A DNA stretch of 64,000 nucleotides, taken from the NCBI RefSeq assembly GCF_032854445.1, contig NC_088307.1, positions 14,646,017-14,710,016 of the forward strand, read 5' to 3'. Shown piece by piece: positions 1 through 12,449 of this stretch. Under the pieces are notes generated by a model, which was given only the letters and a program-made list of their open reading frames with translations, had not been told where the DNA came from and did not search any database. Origin of the DNA: Liolophura sinensis. Its lineage: Eukaryota > Mollusca > Polyplacophora > Chitonida > Chitonidae. The translations under genes were made by a program, and so were the position numbers. The number at the start of each line of letters is the position of its first letter. Position 1 is the stretch's first letter.

Positions 1-2387
1 TGTATATACTGAAGAGAATATTGTCTTCAAAGGAAGCTGCACGCTGAAGATGATAGGGATTAGTGGAAGCCCCTCCGACAGAGGACGTTATCGTCGATTC
101 GTATATAGCGTAGGTAAATGAAAGCTTGTCCTCAGGCACCGTTACACAGGGACAAGGCACAATCTCCAAAGGGAGGAACGTTTCATGACTCACTAGCTCA
201 GACTATTCTTCTCAGACTAATGATGATGTATTTTGTCGACATAAGCATTTCATTAGACTCCAGTCCGTGCGGGCTTAGTCGATGTGGGGCAGCAGACTTA
301 GGCTACAACAGGCTTATAACCGCTTGTCTTCTACAAAAGAAAATACGCTGCCTCGTGGGCCATCGCTGTCCAAGAAACCTGATGTGAAATAAATTCCTCT
401 TGATTTGGTATGCCATGAACTCGGTCAGAGCCTCACAAAAAGACAATGATATCCCTCCGCTGTCTGGCATATTGTCTGCTTCCCTATACTGCTGTAAATT
501 TCTAATGGCCCTAATATTATTATGCACATACTGTAGCTTAAATGTGGGTAAAATAAAGCAGGTCTAAGACATATCAGAGTTATCACTGACAGCTTTATCC
601 ACACGAGGAATGATTTCCTGGGAATTTCAGACGATTTCTATCTCAAAGTATATGTGACTTGAAACATTTGTGTGAGGATTTTTTACTGTACGTTTAAAAG
701 TATCTCTGTAAATCGCAAGGGTATAGTTTTTACACCGTTACATGAGCAAGGCAGCCCTTTTCTTGTGCGGATGTAGGCAATAACCAGTCAGGGAAGATCA
801 CTTTTTCGTCACTGTTGTTTTATATCATTTTGCTCTCAAAGTACATGTGACTAAAACATTTTGTGTGAGAATGTTTTACGGTACGTTTAACAGTATCTCA
901 ATAAATCGCACGCGTATAGTTTTTACTCCATGTCATGAACAACGCAGTCCTTTTCTTGTGCGGATGTAGGCAATGACAAGCCAAAAATGATACCTTTTTG
1001 TCTCTGTTGTTTTAAAATTCATTTTGATGTTCGTGTGATTGGATTTGTAGAGAAAACTACTTGTATGCAATAAGTACCTAACGAGAACAGCTATACATAG
1101 AGTCAGTTTTTTAGAAGTTTTTTTTATGTTTTCGTTTAAAACAGCTTTTAGCGTTAATTCTGTCATGTGATGACGGTACCTCCGAATGCAGTACCATGTA
1201 GACACGCAGAGACGCATGCATACACTGCATGTACGGCGTTTTCTCATTGAAAAACCACAGCTCATATGCAAAACATTACGCCTTGTCGCCCAAATACATA
1301 CTGACACCAAGGCGAACCGTGCCTCGCCTATGTTAATATATGGTGAACGTCATCGCACAAAAGTGTCATGGTGGGCAATTTCAAAATCCTTTGTATGATC
1401 CGACTCGGGACTGGAGAGGGGCAGACTGTATACCGGAGAGTGTAGAGTGTTTCTTGCAGCAGTAACCAGTTATACTTGACACAACATAATATAACTCAGC
1501 TCACCTAAGTAAGACAAGAGTTCAAACAACAGAATTTAAACGGAAAGTATTAACAGGGGAATTATTTTAAAACTAGAATAGCAGTAATTAATTTGCATAT
1601 TTAGTAACTAAGGGGCCCGTTAATAAACTCATCGACTTGTATATTGCTGAACATTTGACACAATATTTGGGTAACAACAGCTTCTTCTAAAAGAAAAAAG
1701 AAAGAACACTAAAGCAAACAGCGAAATATTTTTACGGACACTTACCAATTTTCCTGTTGCTATTGGTAGTTTATGGCTGGATGCTCGAAATCTTGTTAAT
1801 GCTATGGACCTATTTTCCATTTCCACTTTAAAACTACTGGATATTTGTCATTTGGAGGAATTAATTTGCAGTCCAGGCCAATTTTGAGTGTATTGTTCTT
1901 TCAAAACGAGAAAAATGTCTTTGTTTTTAAAATCAGACACATTTGATGTTATGGAAAATGGTGGTATTCATACATACATTATTCAGGTAGCATCAAACAC
2001 AATATTGATTTGACATATTTTATCGATTTATTTTCATACAAACCAGGCTGGGTATCTGAGAGCAGAAGTTGGTATACCAAATACGATTATTTGGGTTTTG
2101 TTATACCATCCAATTCCCTTGTCTAGGAATTAAACATTATTGTTTTAAACGGTTTTTTTTCATCATGTTGCAATCCTAACTCTTCAAAGGTCAGGTAACT
2201 TGATATGTTTTATATTACAGAACATGTTTAAGACTTGTTTTAGTATAAAGATTACTGAAACGTCATCACTCATAGGTCACATCAATATTAAAGAATCGGT
2301 ATGATCATGTTTCTGAACAACATGATTGAAAGATCTATTCTAATATAAAATCCTCGAATTTTTCAACGAAGAACAAATGTAATATAC
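1..2387. other. Non-coding stretch, left edge
   Basis: I see no credible exon here on either strand. Short open frames exist (for example 118-387 plus and 933-1310 minus), but their lengths are expected by chance and they lack convincing splice sites. The only clear structure is the tandem duplication at 641-1026. The stretch is AT-rich with scattered poly-T runs. Confidence 0.6.
641..1026. repeat. Tandem duplication, two units of about 193 bp
   Basis: Unit 1 is about 641-833 and unit 2 about 834-1026. Both begin with TCTCAAAGTA and contain, in the same order, ATGTGACT, GTGTGAG, a GTACGTTTAA block, TATAGTTTTTAC, and CTTTTCTTGTGCGGATGTAG, ending in CTGTTGTTTTA. By eye the units match at roughly four bases in five with small indels, so this is an old local duplication. 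No open frame runs through both units, which argues against a coding repeat. Confidence 0.85.
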
Positions 2388-2453
2388 TGCTTAGCTTAGA
2401 TGGTAGTTATGGGACTGCACATCCGAAGGTCAGAGTTCGAGTCTGAATATGGG
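2388..2453 (+). repeat. tRNA-like SINE head or tRNA pseudogene
   Basis: An A-box-like TAGCTTAGATGG (2392-2403) is followed 31 nt later by a B-box-like GTTCGAGTC (2435-2443), the internal RNA polymerase III promoter layout of a tRNA. I could not fold a convincing acceptor stem, and the sequence runs on into an unrelated AT-rich segment. A tRNA-derived SINE head is therefore more likely than a functional tRNA gene. The A box differs from that of the abundant SINE in this window, so it is probably a separate family. Confidence 0.5.
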
Positions 2454-5178
2454 CAATTAAACCAGTATACATGTATTTCTTTTCTCTTTTGTATGACGGA
2501 TACTATGCTTTTAACGGCTTTAAGGCCATGTGAATTATTTGTTGTTTGATACCACAAAACTGAATGTCAATATTTTTAATCGCCAGGGACTATAGTCTCA
2601 GAGAAAAGTGTTACTGTAAGAGGGTGTGTAAGCAAACAAGCAGACTGATTCGCTTTACAGAAAAGGGATTGATGTAGCGTAATGCAAACGACTATAAGTA
2701 ATAGAAAGACATTGGATCACGCTTCGTTCCAACGAATTCAAAAGTAGCATCGTAGGCTTTTATACCTTCAACGCAACCATGCGTATGGCTCAAACTTACG
2801 GCAAAATAGAGAGGATCAATATAACAGACAAAACCGTGCATTGTGAGACAGGCGGGTAATGTGGAAACCGTCATATAGATTTCCTGCTGCTATTGACCCA
2901 TCTCCTCATGCAGTGTACCCCACGAACCGGGAAGTGGATCCAAATGGATCCATTCCTTCTCTTAGACCAAATCTGAATTCAACTGTGGAAATTTGAAACA
3001 AAGCGAATGCGTTAACCGTCTCGCTGACACCCTTATATCCGGTTGTATTATGCCAGCTGAGGTCAACAGAAGGACAAATTAAATTGTGTCCACTCTTGCT
3101 TGTATTCTGATTAACGCGTGACAAGCCACTCTCCGGGTCCATTAAGCAGATATTACGGATGAAAGTGTCGTGCTATGGACGCTACGCTCAAGGTAGGCTC
3201 CGCATTGTTGCGACAGCATTCGTCGTGGCTACTGATAACGACATCCTGGCGATTTATGCTGCTAACAAAGCTCTCCTCCAATGAAAACGTGGAATTTGTC
3301 AGCAGCAAACAACAGATGGCCCTTTGCTGAATTATGACAGGCCATGCCAAACACCAATCACATGCAACAAAGCAGTGCCATGGTCAGATGGCTAAATGAA
3401 CTAAATGCTTCCACATGCAATATACGGTTAAGCACATATTTAAACGGATTCCAAACTGCTTTGACGAGATCATGATGACAATCAAAAATCATCATGCTTG
3501 TGGAAACAATTGTCATTGCCATAAATTATTAGCAAGCTTATGTCAATGCTACACGTACAGCTGAAAACGTGCCTAATAAGTGCGGATTATATAGTGCCGA
3601 AAGGTACAAAAGCCCCTGTCAACGTCTAATACAGAAAATGATATCATATTTTCCGATCGGTGTTGCGGCCAATAGCATTAATGGTGTGATATAGAAATCT
3701 GTTTTCTGGCACCAGCGACAGTTTTCTTTGGGAAGAAGTACTAATGTATGGCTGATGCCTATTTCACAATTAGCCATTTTTGTTTTTCTCAGTTTCTTGA
3801 ATTCAGATATAACCGCTTCACTAGTTGCAATAAACGTGAATTCAATTCATCGTTAATCGATTATTAAATGCCTGCCATTACTCAGGGATTTCTTGGTTAA
3901 GAACCTTGGATGAGTTTGAGTGTCGCCATTTTTCTGTTCTGTTGTCATCTAGGTGTAAAACAGCCATAACCTAATGTCTTACTGGATGCATTTAAGTGCT
4001 TAATGGAACTGGTATAGCATTACCGAAGTCCCTTAAATATGCCATATTTTATGGAAAGCGCTGTATTATAAGATCACTGTCTTCTTGATAGCCTTGTGTT
4101 GGGTTTATAGCAATTTTCACTGAACATTGCAATTGCAATGTCTTGTAACCTTCTTGACAGCACTGCTTTAACTGGAATACCGATACCGGCTCAAGAATAC
4201 CTCTACCCCCATCGTCTGCTGGATTCCTATTAGTCCATGACGACGCTTACTTCTTCAAGCTGGCTGAATGTGTAGTTATGAGGAATGAATTCGTGAAATG
4301 ACAGTGATCGGTATGTTACGGCCCCTTGTTATCTCGTCTAACGTTTAACTCGTCACATATAGCCGTGACAGTCTAAGCTAGACACGGGGGCGGCGACTTG
4401 TGAGCGGCAATATGGCAACATTATGATGTCTGAGAAAAATTGAATCATATTCCAAATTATAGTCCCTGCCAGTGTGTATAACATCACATACGTTCGCTTT
4501 GGCGACGTATCCAAAACATGTTTACCATTCTCTCATCTTCCATCTGAAACAAAAACAAAGGTATTGTTGGCCAGTCGTCTTTTTACACGCGGAGTTGTTT
4601 TCCCTCCGTCAAGTTGTGAGTACCAACACATGCCAGGAAATCGACGAAAAGGGTGACTATTTGAGGGACTTTGTCGTCTTTTCACTTCTCGACAAAGAAC
4701 GAGTCGTTGACAACGTTGCCGCTTTTCATAATCACTACGATAACAGTGTGAGTGATTTGATCGATAGTTTACTGCTTTGTTTCACGCTTAGAGAGCCGTG
4801 GTGCGTACAGAAGTAAGACGCCATTTACATCAAAAGGAAACTGTACTTTGTTCATTGTATCTAGTTCTTGTTTGATTTACAGCCCAATACAAGACGTCTC
4901 ACGTCAAAGCAAGCCTTGGCACACGTCCAAGATTGATCCAATGTGCAATGGGTAAAAAAAAATGCGCTGTAATACCTCCGTGATTATTGACATTAATATA
5001 AAAGCTCTTGAGACGCTACGAAAGCCTGGGCTTTACATAAATACCATCATTAGAGATCGTCATGTTCATTGGGATAACTGATAAGTCATCAACACTTTTC
5101 TGATCAGCAGGTGGTCCATTTTTGATCCTCGCTTTGAGCCCCCAAAACACAAATCTTTCTTGTAACAAGCTTTGATTA
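2454..5178. other. Non-coding stretch
   Basis: No exon, repeat family member or RNA gene recognised. The longest open frame, 4472-4816 plus, opens on GTG rather than ATG and is within chance expectation. Confidence 0.5.
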
Positions 5179-5360
5179 TATTTATTTTTTTGATTGGTGT
5201 TTTACGCCACACTCAAGAATGTTTTACTTACACGACGGCGGACAGCATTATGGTGGTAGAAAACTCACGACCATTCGCAGGTTACTAACAGACTTTCTCA
5301 CTCACGACACTGGGTAAGTGCTCTGGTGAGTGCGCTAACCACTAGGGGATGGAGGCCCTA
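5179..5360 (-). repeat. tRNA-derived SINE copy, variant head
   Basis: Read on the minus strand this is a near full-length member of the window's main SINE family. On the plus strand it starts with the complement of the tail (TTGATTGGTGTTTTACGCC, then CTCAAGAATG), followed by the core (GACGGCGG, CATTATGGTGG, CACGACCATTCGCAGG). It ends with a tRNA-like head whose complement contains TAGTGGTTAGCGC, an A-box-like motif. That head differs from the one at 7010-7106, suggesting that the same core and tail were joined to more than one tRNA-like head. Confidence 0.8.
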
Positions 5361-6538
5361 ACAATCTTTGAAGCAGTGCCAAGTCTGGCCAAGAGTAAAC
5401 AAGTTTGTATAAAACACTCACCTGGAAGAGAGCGGTATAAAACACAGCATATACGGTTTCCATGGGTTACAGACTCATTTATCCTTGATTAACTATCGGT
5501 GTTTCAGTTATTATGATTGACAACACTTACCAACGAGAGTTGGATTTATGTAGATCAGAAAATCAAATCAGTAACACTAAATTAAGGTATAATGAGTGTA
5601 TGAAAAACACATGTTTCTAGCATTACTAGGAGGGGCTTCTTTAGTGGAACTTTAATGGTATGCAAACGTGACAGATTTGTCAGCATTTATCTACACTTCT
5701 GTATCAAGGACGATGTAGACACCCTATTAACAACTTCTACATGTGGAACGACGAACATACTCAATTTAAAGTCTAAAACTGTTTCGTGTCTCGGTTTTTT
5801 CAGCAATCCTCAAGAGTGCTTATTTTGAAGGACAGTGTAACTATCAAGCTACCCATATAGCGTCTCCGGTTGATTGTAAAACCTTTAACCCACATCTCTA
5901 TCCAAAGATTGCCTACCCCAAGGGCATAACAATATTTGTGTGTAACCAGAAGGGTAAGGATATAAAGACCCGTTAGGGCAGAGCTAACAGATAAACACAG
6001 CTTCCTAAAATAATGACAGATATGGCGAATGTCCTTTCTCTGTTAAATACTTACTTTCTAATTGTGGTTGCCCAGTGCTGTAGTACATCTGTATCCTTGC
6101 ATGACCACTTTATATCTAGCCGTTGAGGACTTTTGTTTTGGCTTATCAGATGTCATCAGATGGCCCTAGTAGCTGAATTTAGTTTTCGGTAGCCAACACG
6201 CGGAAACATTGCCATACAGACTACGGAGTCATTTGTTCTGTGAACGCATTGGTAACAAGGGATATAGAACACGCGAAAATCTAATCGCTCTTAATCAGGG
6301 ACGCTTTCTTGGGTTCAGCGTAAAATGTCAAGATAATCATCGCCAGCGTATGGACTTCATGGCTCTCTTTACCACTGGTTCTTCTGTGCACATTTGATCA
6401 AACAATTAATTGATCTGTAAATATGTCATATTAACATGAATTTGATCGTTCTTTCATGCATTATCACAACATTAACACAACATGCTCAGGTGACGATTGC
6501 CATCAGGTCGCCACATGGAAGTGCATTTATTTCCAGGA
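5361..6538. other. Non-coding stretch
   Basis: Nothing recognisable beyond AT-rich sequence and chance open frames. Confidence 0.5.
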
Positions 6539-6800
6539 GACCCAGGAGCCTCTCACCAATGCGGTCGCTGTCAGTTCAATTCCCGCTCATGTTGGCTTCC
6601 TCTCTGGCCTTACATGTACGTTGGAAGGTCTCCCAGCAACCTGCGGATGTTCGTGGGTTTCCCCGGTTCCCTTCCATCATAATGACGGCGGCCTACGCAT
6701 TAGTGAAACATTCTTGACTATGACGTAAAACACCAATCGATTTTCTTGAGCATGGTGTTAAACACCAATCAAATAAATAAATAAATAAACAAAACACCAA
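6539..6800 (+). repeat. tRNA-derived SINE copy with head, core and tail
   Basis: The plus-strand copy begins within the head (CCAGGAGCCTCTCACCAATG), continues through a degraded B-box region (CAGTTCAATTCC) and the core (GGCTTCCTCTCTGGCC, CCTGCGGATG, CGTGGGTTTCCCC, CATAATGACGGCGGCC), and ends in the tail TTCTTGACTATGACGTAAAAC. The tail unit ACACCAATCAAATAAATAAA is present about three times in partial form before 6800, suggesting slippage or nested insertion at the 3' end. Open frames through here (6436-6728) are SINE sequence, not genes. Confidence 0.85.
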
Positions 6801-7009
6801 TCAAACATATAAATATTAACGGCTCACACTTAGTTTGTCTATTTACTTTTGTAATTGAGGTTTATGTGGATAGCACTCCTTCACCTATATGGCAGAGGTT
6901 CTGTTCAGAGGTGGAGCCCAAATACCGTGTCCAGTCCGAAGACTTGTTGTCTACAGACCAGTTAAATGGCCAACGATGTGTGTTATTTTCATGCACAGAA
7001 ACGACTAGA

Positions 7010-7106
7010 GAACTCACCGTGGGCTTGTTGTGACCGCATTGGTGAGAGGCTCCTGGGTCATTACGCTGCGCTAGCGGGCTAACCAACTGAGCTACCGAGT
7101 CCCCAC
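7010..7106 (-). repeat. Isolated tRNA-like SINE head
   Basis: The complement of 7017-7106 is the clearest tRNA-like head of the main SINE: CTCGGTAGCTCAGTTGG contains a good A box (TAGCTCAGTTGG), followed by CCGCTAGCGCAGCGTAATGA and CCAGGAGCCTCTCACCAATG. The core and tail that normally follow are missing or too diverged to see. It lies in inverted orientation to the SINE at 6539-6800. The plus-strand AAC and AAAT repeats at 7121-7144 directly after it may be remains of another tail. Confidence 0.75.
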
Positions 7107-7145
7107 ATTGGCTTTGAACAACAACAACAATAAATAAATAAATAA

Positions 7146-10072
7146 GGCAGATAGAATTTGGGTCTCAAGAGGGTTTCAAGTCTGTAAGTAATATGAAGAT
7201 GTGAACAAGCGTATTAAGTGGTCAAAAATGTGTAGAAATGAGATATAAAGTAAAAGTTATCGAGGAACTAATATTAGCGCGCACTATTTATCCACACCAT
7301 GGGGGAAGGCTCATCCTCACAAATTCGAGAGTTCTATTTTATTTCGTTCCTACGAGATTGTCTGACAAATAAAATAAGATTAAGAAAGGTATGAAAGACA
7401 TATAAGTTGGTTGTAAGGTCTTGTAAATTCTTTTCTCAGAAAACAGGACAATGTGTGAAAATTTTCACAAGGTTTTATCGAATTTTCACTATTTCTATTA
7501 TAGGTAACAACTTTAATGATTATTCGCAGGCATTCCTGTTGAGATTACGCAAACTAAGGTGAAAATACATCATTTTGATAGAGATGAGTCTGACGTTATT
7601 AGAGAATCTGAAATAGTCATTGAACTTAAACCCCCATCAAATGATTTCTCAGCCGGAAACTGTCAATTTAATACGTTCGAAATAATTTGAAAACATAGCA
7701 GAGTTTTCCCTCAGAGAGCTATTTTTTCATGGATCAGGTCTACAGCTCACGAACACGCTGTTTGGGTTGCAGGCCTTTTAAGGACAGAAAACAGATTGCA
7801 CAATGAACAATGATGGCGGTAATAGAAACCTCGCCAATTCACCTGATAACCAAGTTGACTCCAAACACAACTAAAATGTCCAAGGTACAAGATGTTCTAC
7901 ATTTTCAGGCAAGAGATGACCGAAGAGAAAGAAACCCTGCGGTTTCGACCTGGAGAAAATCGGTGTTGTTATCGTTGGTTGTAGTCATTACACTGCACTT
8001 CTCCAACCCTGTTTTCCGTTCGACTCAAGTTTCGTCTCGCTGATTTGATTGATATGCAAACCTCTTGTTTGTTCGTGGAATGCGTATTAGGCGACATAAT
8101 ATAATATCCACATATTTGCTTTTTTCTTCAGATATTTACATATATGGCGTTTAAGTATTTATATGTAACAATACGTGGAATGCCCAAAGAATGTTAGACA
8201 TTGGAATGAAATACATTATCTAATGCGATAGTCTACATTGCCGTTAAACAGCGATTGCTTTAACGAATTGAATACATAATTGTTCCTTTTTCTCCAGAGA
8301 TAAATTTCCTGCTATTTCAGCACATATGTTAAACACCGGGTCAAAACTACGCCTTGGAGGCGTCATACAGTTGCAGCAAATTGTTAGTATCCACCCACAT
8401 TAATTTACCTTAGGTCACCAAAAGTGATATGTTTAACTAAGAGTTCCCCGTCCATTCCTCATCGTAAACAGAACATTTACACACCTTGCATTGTTCTATT
8501 TGAACACATAACCTTGACGTTCGTTTCCACCTACTTTCAGAATATGCAAATATCAGTTGTTTCTCGTCTTACAGTATTAAGATTCGTGCATTCTGATTTG
8601 ACATATGTCGTAGCATTACTTATAAATTGCCGCACTTCAACGGTCTTCTCTAACCAAAGGACCAAATAAACTGCGACCAAATGACGGGTTTGGATTTTCA
8701 GGTTTATTTTTGTAAACAAATACATTTTAGATGCTGTCTATGTGCCCGTAGAACAGTGAAATGGAACAGGGATGTTGTATTGCATTCTTGCTTAGGCTGG
8801 AAGGATGAGATGAGTACTCATTTTTCACTATTCAGTGGAACCATCCTGTATCACGTTTAAAACTATCAACACCGGACGCATTTGTCGACATCATTGGAAA
8901 ACAACTGCGAACTGTCGTCTTGGTGCCCACACACGGTTACGCAAGCGGAGTGGTGTTATGATACATACATCGCTGCTAAAAGGCAACCACGTACCATCTT
9001 ACATTACACTTTCCCGCGTTGGAATTTGTAACACGAAAAGCAAGGAAATAGGAGCTCATCATCTCCATTTTCACCTACGGCTATCGGATGAACAGTGTTT
9101 GCTGTGGCATCAACAATACCACAAAACCCACGCGGCGTATACAACAAATTGCGCTACTATCATCGCAGGGTGGGGTGGGGGTGGGGGGTTTTAGGGAATA
9201 TCTGGTATACGGTATGTCAAAGCTTACATGTTTGCCATACGGGTTCAGAAGATGATCCTTACTCTCTCCGTGCCCGACGGGGCTATCATAGGTAATATCC
9301 AGAGATAACCAGCGTTCCCGTGGGCACGGCGTTCCAGACGAGTCAGGCTGGTATCAGGGCCATAGCACAGCCCGGCACTGTGCATATACATGTACATCTA
9401 ACCTTTCGTGTGGTTAGGCGGCCTAAATTAAGGTCGCATTTCAGTGATAACTACAGGCCAATTGCATGTTGTGGATCATGCAGATAAGTCCACTATGCTA
9501 AGCACTGGGGCGTTATACTGTTAGAGCCGAATGAATCATAAAGAAAAAGTATAACTCATATGTATGGATGCATATCCAAGGCTACCATATATAAGTCGCT
9601 TATTGTTTGTCCGTGCACTTTAAATGCAATCTATGTCCATAAGCTAGAGTCTAGAAAGGAGAAAAACAAGCAGCGGTTATACTCCATAGGAGTATGTTAT
9701 TTGCTATACAGTGTTATCTGTGCACTCATGTATTGCTTGTCCGTGATACATGATTAATACGTTGGCTGCTTTATGAGCGAAAGCCGAAGTAACTTTACGT
9801 CAGCGGCTGTTTGCCGAGGTAATGACACCAGTGGTATGTCGACTTCCCGTTTATGTGAATAATAATAATAACTGGGGCTGGGTATTTTAAATTTGGTTCT
9901 ACTGCTAATCGTCAAGATGGCCCAAAACAGTATATATACTATAAACGTACACCTATAAATAAATATACAATCGTTAAAAATATTTTAAAACGGGCATTAA
10001 AACTATAAAATTCCATTAAAAGCTAACAACCATTTAACATTGCCACTGTAATGTAGCAGCCACTTTTTTATC
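7146..10072. other. Non-coding stretch
   Basis: No supported exon. Open frames at 7810-8043, 8424-8669 and 8835-9194 are short, unspliced in appearance and within chance expectation. A G-rich run lies near 9171-9190. Confidence 0.5.
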
Positions 10073-10232
10073 CCTCTCCGGCCGTACGTGGGAAGGTGTG
10101 TCAACAGCCTGCGGATGGTCGTGGGTTTCCCTCGGGCTCTGCCCGGTTTCCACCTAACATAGTGCTTGTCGCCGTTGTAAGTAAAATATTCTTGAGTACG
10201 GCGTAAAACACCAATCAAATAAATAAATAACT
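10073..10232 (+). repeat. SINE copy, 5'-truncated
   Basis: It starts inside the core at CCTCTCCGGCCGTACGTGGG and carries AGCCTGCGGATGGTCGTGGG, GGGCTCTGCCCGGTTTCC, ATATTCTTGAGTACGGCG and TAAAACACCAATCAAATAAA to an (AAAT)n end. The tRNA-like head is absent, as in most copies here, which fits 5' truncation during LINE-type reverse transcription. Confidence 0.9.
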
Positions 10233-11640
10233 TTTATCAGTCCATGTTTTAAGAAGAACCTTTATTTAATTCTCCTGTCTTATAGCATCTGTTACTTGAG
10301 AAAGTCGTCAGTATAATGTTATTCCCAGCTGCTACAGAGCACTCCGTAATATCATTTACCTGTTTCGGTAACAGGAAACTACTTTCAAAGTTGTCATGTA
10401 TGGCAAAGCAAACACTACAGACATCAATACACTTTTTCAATAACAGAATTCCGGAAAGTGAAAAACAGTTTACAGATTATCATCGTGGTTCGTTCTGCGC
10501 TATGTATGGGAGTATGCATGAACTGAAGCCAGACACGAATTGGATTAACTTTGTCCTAGTACACCAGGCTGACCGGATGGATAAAAGAATAAATGGACGC
10601 CCAGTAATCCGGACTCAATAAATACCAAGGTAATAGGCTTAGCTATGCCGTGGTTGTATTGGTGAGAAATACACACCCGTATACATCGAGCGTTATTTCA
10701 TTACCTCTCTTCCATTTTTTCACACCACTGCGGTGCATAGTACATGCAATTCGTTTTTGGGTGAGGGCCTAACCTTGTATACTTATGTCTGTTCCGAAGC
10801 GAGGGGATGGAAGTTCGTAACGCGATCGTGGCAAAATGTCTGTATCTGCCTGAGTGGACAAATCTTGGGGGAATCAACACTCTACTTTCCCTTCGTCATA
10901 GTAAACGCCGCGCACCATCCACCTAGCCACGTGACCTGGCCTGTTTTTGCCTGAGGTAAAGCCGGTAGCTGTTATATGCACAAAACACGGCTGGATTAGC
11001 GAGCGGAGATCAATGTTGGGGCTGCTGTTGTACTGTATACCAGCGGCCCTCACCTACTGGCCGGCTATTGGTTACAGTTCCAGCAAACTCACTGGTTCGA
11101 TTATCAAACCACGTGGACGTCGCCAATACAGAAAAGCTGGCACGCTTGTATTCTATACACTTGGTTATGGTTATGAGAGATCATCAGCCCGAGCCTGTAG
11201 GTCTACATTAAAGCGGGAAATATTGTACATGTCCCTGAAGTGCCCACCCCTTGTGCGTGGATGTGTAACGAATGTCAATGGGATCGGCACAGATTCTTTC
11301 AGATTGCTGCAGATCGGATTGTTACTCGATCATCTTAGTCAATATATCAAGCTAGAGAAAGAAGCCGATGTGAACAAGACGGCGTGGATGCCACGAGCAG
11401 ATGTATAGCTACCCAGTCTACCGATGAAAGAATAATAAGGGCAATTAGTGCATTGACGATTCGTTTTTTACATTGGCCAGCTAATGAAGCGGGCAAAGCA
11501 GACTAGTATGTTAAACGGGTCAGCAAAGACGTTAGTTTAAATTGCTGATGATGATGGAAATTGTGTTGTAACATGGACACCTGTTGAAGACGAGGTCGTT
11601 GATTTACCTTGCTCGTTTTTTGGTTAAAGTGTTAATTATT
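10233..11640. other. Non-coding stretch upstream of the first exon
   Basis: The longest open frame, 10947-11408 plus (153 codons), opens on TTG, and one or two frames of this length are expected by chance in the window. I see no splice pattern or family match. From about 10.7 kb the sequence becomes richer in G, C and CpG, consistent with the approach to a promoter. Confidence 0.4.
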
Positions 11641-12171
11641 TAACCGTTGGATGCCGGGAGAGTACTTCTGCGTGTGAGTTGTCACGTCTAACCACGGCTG
11701 ACATCACGGGTGATGTTACGTCATTTAACTGACGTATACCCAAAGATTGCTCGGAGTCGACGCTTCCATGCTGGCTAGATCAGGTGGGCCGCAGCTAGAC
11801 CACTATGCGCAGTTCACACCTTCCCGCCAATGACAGATGTCTTCTGATCGGTCACCTGGCTGTGATCGCCAGTTCGTGCTATGGTCTTAAAGACAGACCC
11901 ACATACTCATGATTATCAAGGCAACTATTAACAGGGAAGAAGTTGTACAAAAACCCTACGTTGGATAAGATATATCACGGCCCATCGCCGGAAACATCGC
12001 ACATTTTCACCCACCGGGCATATATGTGTTTGGCGGTACTCAGCTATCTCCTTGTACGCGCAGACTGAGGCCTGGGATTTCCAAGTACTTAGCTAACGAT
12101 CTTGCCCATGTACACCGCTACTTGGCTTTCTCCAGCTGAGTCTCTCCGAATTACACTTGTTTGTATCTTCT
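11641..12171 (+). promoter_or_regulatory. Candidate promoter and 5' UTR region
   Basis: This segment lies directly upstream of the best-supported first coding exon and is more CpG-containing than the surrounding DNA. It holds two CRE-like half-palindromes, TTACGTCA (11716-11723) and TGACGTA (11730-11736), about 440 bases before the start codon. No clear TATA box or initiator could be fixed, so the transcription start is unknown. The assignment rests mainly on position. Confidence 0.3.
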
Positions 12172-12449
12172 ATGGATAAGCCCACAATGTCGACTCTAGC
12201 CCCTCACAAAATCCGTCACATTGGGGGTTCACTAACGGATTTAGCCACGTTCAAAGAGAAAGACAAGACAGACGATGGGAAGGGGACCAAAGCATTGAAG
12301 GAGAAACTAGGGCCTTTGAGAAGGGCATTTTCTTCCATGAAGAAGAAGCGGAGAGGAATCTCGTCCAGTAACTCCCCATCGCCTTGCCGGAAAGAGCCTG
12401 TGCGTGCCGTAAATTCCAATCCGATTTATGGTAGTTGTTACTTCGACAG
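12172..12449 (+). CDS. First coding exon of an unrecognised gene
   Basis: The frame opens at ATG 12172 (MDKPTMSTLAPHKIRH); a second ATG in better context (A at -3) is at 12187 and could be the real start. The exon gives 92 codons plus 2 nt and ends at a consensus donor, GACAG|GTGAGT, at 12449/12450. The peptide is hydrophilic and likely disordered. It has a lysine-rich stretch (FKEKDKTDDGKGTKALKEK), a basic segment with LRRAFSSMKKKRR that could bind membrane, calmodulin or importin, then a serine/proline run (SSSNSPSPCRKEP). No signal peptide or transmembrane segment is visible. The exit phase (two bases) matches the entry of the exon at 53393, and the joined frame stays open. I do not recognise the family; such basic N-termini occur in many kinases, channels and scaffold proteins. 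Confidence 0.72.

Noticed and set aside
6436-6728. Three overlapping plus frames
   Set aside because: They lie mostly within a SINE copy and change frame along it.
10947-11408. 153-codon plus frame upstream of exon 1
   Set aside because: Opens on TTG, not ATG, and lies in the probable promoter-proximal region; length within chance expectation.
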